DNA of 64,000 nucleotides, taken from positions 34,980 to 98,979 of the forward strand of contig NZ_AOIS01000028.1 in the NCBI RefSeq assembly GCF_000337495.1, in the 5' to 3' direction. The DNA is from Haloterrigena salina JCM 13891 (lineage in GTDB: Archaea; Halobacteriota; Halobacteria; Halobacteriales; Natrialbaceae). Shown here in pieces: positions 60,665 to 64,000 of the stretch. The stretch's first letter is position 1. Each line of letters begins with the position of its first letter. The notes beneath the pieces were generated by a model. That model was not told the origin of the DNA. It did no database searches and worked only from the letters and a program-made list of their open reading frames with translations. A program made the position numbers and the translations under genes.

Positions 60665-61297
60665 ATGGGATCGGACGGGAAACACACTGCCGTGGGTCTG
60701 TACGAACAGTATCTCAGCCTCCGCATCCGTCGCCACGACGGCGAATTCCCCGATCACATCGCGCTCGTCATCACCGAGCGCGACCTCTTAGAGCGGGACG
60801 CTTACGGGACGCTGACGGACTTCTTCGCGTGGGCCTTCGAGTACGCCACCCAGGTGACCGTCTACGTCAGCGTCCTCGACGCCGCGGCGGTGCCGGCCCT
60901 GCGACGCGAACTCGAGACCCTCGAGGCGCCCCGCGAGGTGGCCGTCCGCGGCCCCGACGATCGGACGCCGGCGGAAGCGCCCATTCGAATCGGAATCGGT
61001 CTCGGCGGGAAACACGAGTTCACCAGCGCGGTCCGGACGCTCGCGGAACACGTCGAGGGCGGGCAACTGGCGCCCGAGGAGATCGACGACGAGCGGGTCG
61101 AGAATCACCTCGTTTTCCCCTCCGAGCCAGACCTCGTGATCAAGACCGGCGCCGAGCGGCTCTCGGATTTTATGATCTGGCAGTCGGTCTACTCGGAACT
61201 GTACTTCACGGACGTCAACTGGCGGGACTTCCGCAAGCGGGACTTCCTGCGGGCCGTCCGGGAATATTGTAACCGCTCGCGTCGGTTCGGCCGCTAA
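60665..61297 (+). CDS. Non-catalytic cis-prenyltransferase homologue (NgBR-like by motif)
   Basis: 210-residue member of the UppS/cis-prenyltransferase family. The C-terminal half is clearly of that fold (PDLVIKTGAERLSDFMIWQSVYSELYFTD as parts). The N-terminal part aligns (GLYEQYLSLRIRR, then DHIALVIT) but the catalytic DGN of active enzymes is replaced by TER at 37-39, so it lacks the essential Asp. The C-terminus keeps NRSRRFG with RFG at 207-209, the RxG motif needed for activity and supplied in eukaryotic complexes by the non-catalytic subunit. I infer it is the accessory subunit of the UppS encoded at 61768. Divergent from DUF92; its stop overlaps the convergent wHTH gene. Confidence 0.82.
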   Translation: MGSDGKHTAVGLYEQYLSLRIRRHDGEFPDHIALVITERDLLERDAYGTLTDFFAWAFEYATQVTVYVSVLDAAAVPALRRELETLEAPREVAVRGPDDRTPAEAPIRIGIGLGGKHEFTSAVRTLAEHVEGGQLAPEEIDDERVENHLVFPSEPDLVIKTGAERLSDFMIWQSVYSELYFTDVNWRDFRKRDFLRAVREYCNRSRRFGR

Positions 61298-61677
61298 CGG
61301 CGCCGGTCACGGACGTCGCTCGACTCGCGGTCGTCGCCGTCCGGCAGCGTTCCCAGCGGCTCCTCGAGGGCGACGAGGGGACCCGACAGATGGACGGTTC
61401 CGGATCGGAGATCGTACTCGAGCAGCCCGTAGTCCTCGAGTTTCGGCAGCGTCGCGTGAACGAGCGTGATGCGGGCCGCCGCCCGGGTTCGCTCGTCGTC
61501 GACCGCGGCGACGTCGGCCGCCAGTCGATCGAGCGAGACCGGCGGGTCACACCGCGACAGCACCCGAAGCGCGATCCGCGTCCGTGAACTCCCGAGCAGG
61601 GTTGCAGCCGCCTCTATCGAGCAATTCGTCACTTGCGCGAGCCGCTCGATGTCGACGACGCTGCCAGCTACTACCAT
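61294..61677 (-). CDS. Small winged-helix protein (DUF7344-like)
   Basis: 127 residues from ATG 61677 (MVVAGSVVDIERLAQVTNCS). RTRIALRVLSRCDPPVSLDRL is the HTH start, ARITLVHATLPKLEDYGLLEYD the recognition helix and wing, as in haloarchaeal DUF7344 regulators. It lies on the same strand and 90 bases downstream of uppS, and its TAG stop overlaps the UppS-like stop by three bases (convergent). It may regulate this lipid locus. An AT-rich promoter-like block is at 61680-61720. Confidence 0.78.
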   Translation of the reverse strand: MVVAGSVVDIERLAQVTNCSIEAAATLLGSSRTRIALRVLSRCDPPVSLDRLAADVAAVDDERTRAAARITLVHATLPKLEDYGLLEYDLRSGTVHLSGPLVALEEPLGTLPDGDDRESSDVRDRRR

Positions 61678-61767
61678 GGTTATTATTTTTCCACACATAT
61701 CGGTAAAATTTTTGGGGTCGCGTCGGCTCCCTATTGCGACTGCGAGTGCGTCGGCGGTCGCAGTCGA

Positions 61768-62724
61768 TCAGTCGGCGGCCCGACTGCTCGAGTCGATGCC
61801 GTCGCCCTGCTCGTTTTGGATCGTCTCTAACTCCTCCGGATCGGGCTGTTCGGCGGTCGGCAGCGAGTCGCGGAACCGCTCGACGACCGACTTCGCCTCC
61901 GCGAGTTCGGCGTCGCTGACGGCGCCCAGCAGGGCCAGCGCCCGCCGAGCGCGGTTTCGCCGCCAGGACTCGGCGCGGTGTTCGTAGGTTCGGATCCCCC
62001 GCAGGAAGTCCGTCTTGGAGAACTCCGGCCAGTAGGGCGTACAGAAGAAGACGGCCGCCTCGTTGCCGTTGGCGTGCCACGGCAGGAAGTTCGAGGTCCG
62101 CTCCTCGCCGGCGGGTCGGATGATGAGGTCGACATCCCGGATCGGGCGGTCGTAAAGTCGGCGTTCGATGTCCTCGACGTCGATTTCCGCTGGGTCGAGG
62201 TCGCCTTGCTCGACGTCCTCGGCGACCCCGCGGGCGGCTTCGAGCAGCCGCGACCGACCGCCGTACGCGAGCGCGATGTTGAGCACGAATTGGTCGTACT
62301 CCTGTGTACGGCGTTCGGCGTATTCGATGGCGTGTTGCACCCGGTCGGGGAGCAGCTCCGTCTCGCCGATCGCCCGGATGCAGACCTCGTTCTCGTGTAC
62401 GCGGTCGGCGTCCGCGAACTCGTGGAGTTTCTCGCAGAGCAGATCGAACAGCGCCTCGTTTTGCTCGTCGGGCCGGTTGAAGTTCTCGGTCGAGAACGTG
62501 TACAGCGTCAGCTCCTCGACGCCGATGTCCTGACACCACTCGAGGACCCGTTCGGTCGTCTTCGCACCTTCGCGGTGGCCTTCGGGAGCGTCGTCGCCGT
62601 TGCTGCGGGCGTACCGTCGGTTCCCGTCTTGAATCACCGCGACGTGGGTCGGTGCGCCGGAAATCTCTCGCGAGAGCAGCCGCTCGTAGGCAGCGTCGAC
62701 GCGTTCACGGAGCCACCGCTTCAT
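61768..62724 (-). CDS. uppS: Undecaprenyl-diphosphate-synthase family cis-prenyltransferase, catalytic
   Basis: 318-residue cis-prenyltransferase making the long polyprenyl diphosphate that becomes the dolichol-type lipid carrier for surface glycoproteins. HVAVIQDGNRRYA has the catalytic Asp33, followed by FSTENFNRP near 85-93 and DLIIRPAGEERTSNFLPWH and EAAVFFCTPYWPEF as the family's C-terminal motifs. The C-terminus lacks the RxG motif: after DFLRGIRTYEHRAESW it continues into about 70 extra residues. So an RxG-bearing partner is expected; the one at 60665 fits. Divergent from the DUF5778 gene. Confidence 0.93.
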   Translation of the reverse strand: MKRWLRERVDAAYERLLSREISGAPTHVAVIQDGNRRYARSNGDDAPEGHREGAKTTERVLEWCQDIGVEELTLYTFSTENFNRPDEQNEALFDLLCEKLHEFADADRVHENEVCIRAIGETELLPDRVQHAIEYAERRTQEYDQFVLNIALAYGGRSRLLEAARGVAEDVEQGDLDPAEIDVEDIERRLYDRPIRDVDLIIRPAGEERTSNFLPWHANGNEAAVFFCTPYWPEFSKTDFLRGIRTYEHRAESWRRNRARRALALLGAVSDAELAEAKSVVERFRDSLPTAEQPDPEELETIQNEQGDGIDSSSRAAD

Positions 62725-62841
62725 TGCCGGAGTAAAGGTCTTCTATCCCTATGTGTCTTGCGTGCCATCTAGCAGCATGAGAACGCAGGCTCCTCGAGAA
62801 AATCGTGACCGCTATCCGTTCGGCCCCGCTCGGTTCTGACA

Positions 62842-63249
62842 ATGCCAGACGCGATCGACGACGACCTCTACCAGCGGACCAAGGCACTGCTCGAGCCCGG
62901 CGAGATCGATCTCAACGGGGCGATCGTCCACACCGACTACGACGGCCAGGAGGACGTCCAGATGATGCAGGCGACCCTCGACGTCGGCGACGTCATCGCC
63001 GAGCGCTCGGGGTACGATCCCGAGGACTGCTACGTCTACTCCGGCAACGACGACTCCGATTTCTCCTCGAACCAGCACCAGGGGCTGACGCTGGACGACG
63101 AGGAGTTCGTCTGGGAGTGCCAGCAACTGCTTCGCGAGGGGAGCTTCGACATCGTCATCTACTACCGGGCGAGCGCAGACCACGAGGGGATTCTCGAGGA
63201 CATCCGCGAGCTCGGCCACGAGGTCACCGGCGTTCGGGGCGACGAGTAG
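62842..63249 (+). CDS. Conserved haloarchaeal protein (DUF5778-like)
   Basis: 135-residue soluble acidic protein starting MPDAIDDDLYQRTKALLEPG. Contains YVYSGNDDSDFSSNQHQGLTL, a stretch strongly conserved in what I recall as DUF5778, function unknown. Alternating strands and helices, no membrane helix. It is divergent from uppS across a 117-base gap. Confidence 0.82.
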   Translation: MPDAIDDDLYQRTKALLEPGEIDLNGAIVHTDYDGQEDVQMMQATLDVGDVIAERSGYDPEDCYVYSGNDDSDFSSNQHQGLTLDDEEFVWECQQLLREGSFDIVIYYRASADHEGILEDIRELGHEVTGVRGDE

Positions 63250-63538
63250 CGACCGCCGCGCGAACCGTCCCGCTCTCGTCTCTGGAACCGCCCGCCGAAC
63301 GGCGTCCCGGCTCGGTCGGTCGTTCGCGCGACCGTCGGCAGTCATACCGCTGTTGCGAACTCGAGTCGGTTCGTTCCGACCGCCGATACGCCGCTGTCGT
63401 TTCAGCCCTGTTCCAGTATCCTCGTTCGAATCGGGCGACGTGATCGCCGTGCACGTCTGAATCTCTCTCTGAGACTCCGCTGTTATAATAATAGAGGTTC
63501 GGGATTGTGTCAACGCGAACCGTTCGAGCACCGTGAGC
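63250..63538. other. Intergenic region upstream of the aldehyde dehydrogenase gene
   Basis: A 320-base gap with the next promoter. I see no coding frame of typical composition. An AT-rich stretch at 63480-63494 (ctgttataataatag) lies about 80 bases before ATG 63570 and could be a second promoter or an upstream activator site. Confidence 0.4.
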
Positions 63539-63546
63539 GTTATACT
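63539..63546 (+). promoter_or_regulatory. Putative TATA box of the aldehyde dehydrogenase gene
   Basis: GTTATACT is centred 27 bases before ATG 63570, the leaderless spacing. Confidence 0.5.
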
Positions 63547-63569
63547 ACCGTGCGCCACAGTATCGATGA

Positions 63570-64000
63570 ATGTCACTGGACATTTCGATCACGGCGGATT
63601 GGGGAGAACTGTACCTCAACGGGGAGTGGGTGCCGTCCGAGAGCGGCGAGACGCTCGCGGTCGAGGATCCCTCGACTCGCGAGGTCATCACGGAGGTCCC
63701 CGCGGGCGTCGAATCGGACGTCGACGCGGCCTACGAGGCCGCCGCGGACGCCCAGACGGAGTGGGCCAAACAGCCGCCGGCCACCCGCGAGGAGATCGTC
63801 CAGGGCGTCGTCGAACGCCTCGAAGAGTGGGAGGAGGACATCGTCGAACTCCTCGTCCGGGAGGCCGGCGGCAGCCGGGTCATGGGCGGGACGTCGGTCC
63901 ACCTCGCGACCGATCAGGCGGCCGAGGCGGCGACGCTGCCCCGGCGGATGAAAGGCGAACACGCTCGTTCGAACATCCCGGGCAAGGAGAACATCGTCGA
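63570..64000 (+). CDS. Aldehyde dehydrogenase, N-terminal part (runs off window)
   Basis: Start of an NAD(P)+-dependent aldehyde dehydrogenase, 143 codons visible before the right edge. MSLDISITADWGELYLNGEWV matches the family's N-terminal strand, here split, followed by EVITEVPAGVESDVDAAYEAA and AKQPPATREEIVQGVVERL, standard Aldedh spacing, and the visible part of the cofactor domain (REAGGSRVMGG). The catalytic Cys and Glu lie beyond the window. The in-frame ATG at 63566 is out of this frame. A TATA box is 27 bases upstream. Confidence 0.88.
   Translation, partial: MSLDISITADWGELYLNGEWVPSESGETLAVEDPSTREVITEVPAGVESDVDAAYEAAADAQTEWAKQPPATREEIVQGVVERLEEWEEDIVELLVREAGGSRVMGGTSVHLATDQAAEAATLPRRMKGEHARSNIPGKENIV

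Noticed and set aside
1..64000. CRISPR arrays, rRNA, complete insertion sequences or integrases
   Set aside because: No regularly spaced direct repeats, ribosomal sequences or transposase motifs were seen; the composition is uniform apart from promoter zones.

Overview
The window is a chromosomal stretch of an extremely halophilic archaeon (class Halobacteria). Four things point there: very high GC, strongly acidic predicted proteins, twin-arginine signal peptides on most exported proteins, and TATA-only promoters with many near-leaderless starts. Gene families agree: the folylpolyglutamate/dihydropteroate synthase fusion, archaeal DnaG, the UbaA E1 enzyme, the FAU-1 RNase and many small haloarchaeal DUF and zinc-ribbon proteins. 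A member of the Natrialbales is my guess only. I found no rRNA, tRNA, CRISPR array, integrase or complete insertion sequence. Most of the window looks like core genome.

Layout. 1-7.2 kb: a chemotaxis transducer (cut by the left edge) divergent from an ABC-type binding lipoprotein, then an MFS transporter, a polysaccharide-deacetylase lipoprotein and a conserved haloarchaeal protein. 7.4-15 kb: an FAD oxidoreductase, a two-subunit GMC dehydrogenase whose small subunit carries an Arg/Gly-rich insert, an aldo/keto reductase, a methyltransferase and conserved proteins. 15-24.4 kb: a large sensor histidine kinase, carB, a YdjM-type hydrolase, overlapping PHP and CDP-alcohol phosphatidyltransferase genes and a GNAT. 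24.5-29.4 kb: an ABC export-type permease, a Ycf48-like Tat protein, an ABC ATPase and a membrane protein. 29.4-37.9 kb: a cupin, an EEP-fold hydrolase, folCP, an acidic membrane protein, an aldo/keto reductase, and a small wHTH/membrane-protein operon. 38-47.5 kb: an SDR, a BASS transporter, a Nudix hydrolase, FAU-1, PrsW, a 771-residue PRC-barrel acidic protein and ubaA. 47.6-53.9 kb: zinc-ribbon miniproteins, a UvrD-like helicase overlapping a degenerate M24 protein, riboflavin synthase and an SDR. 54-64 kb: an SSS symporter with its DUF3311 partner, a membrane-anchored HTH protein, dnaG, DUF92, two cis-prenyltransferase homologues around a wHTH gene, DUF5778 and the start of an aldehyde dehydrogenase.

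Two signals stand out. First, the cis-prenyltransferase locus (60.6-62.7 kb) holds one homologue with the catalytic DGN motif but no C-terminal RxG, and a second with RxG (RFG) but no DGN. That is the split seen in eukaryotic DHDDS/NgBR heteromers. It lies beside a long DUF92 (VTE6-type) membrane protein, so this could be a lipid-carrier synthesis locus. Second, the intergenic regions near 46.5 and 53.0 kb carry the same structured element. Both copies have an 11-bp hairpin whose loop is conserved while five of eleven stem pairs differ by fully compensatory changes, and both lie between convergent genes.

No database search was possible. DUF numbers are from memory of family sequences.
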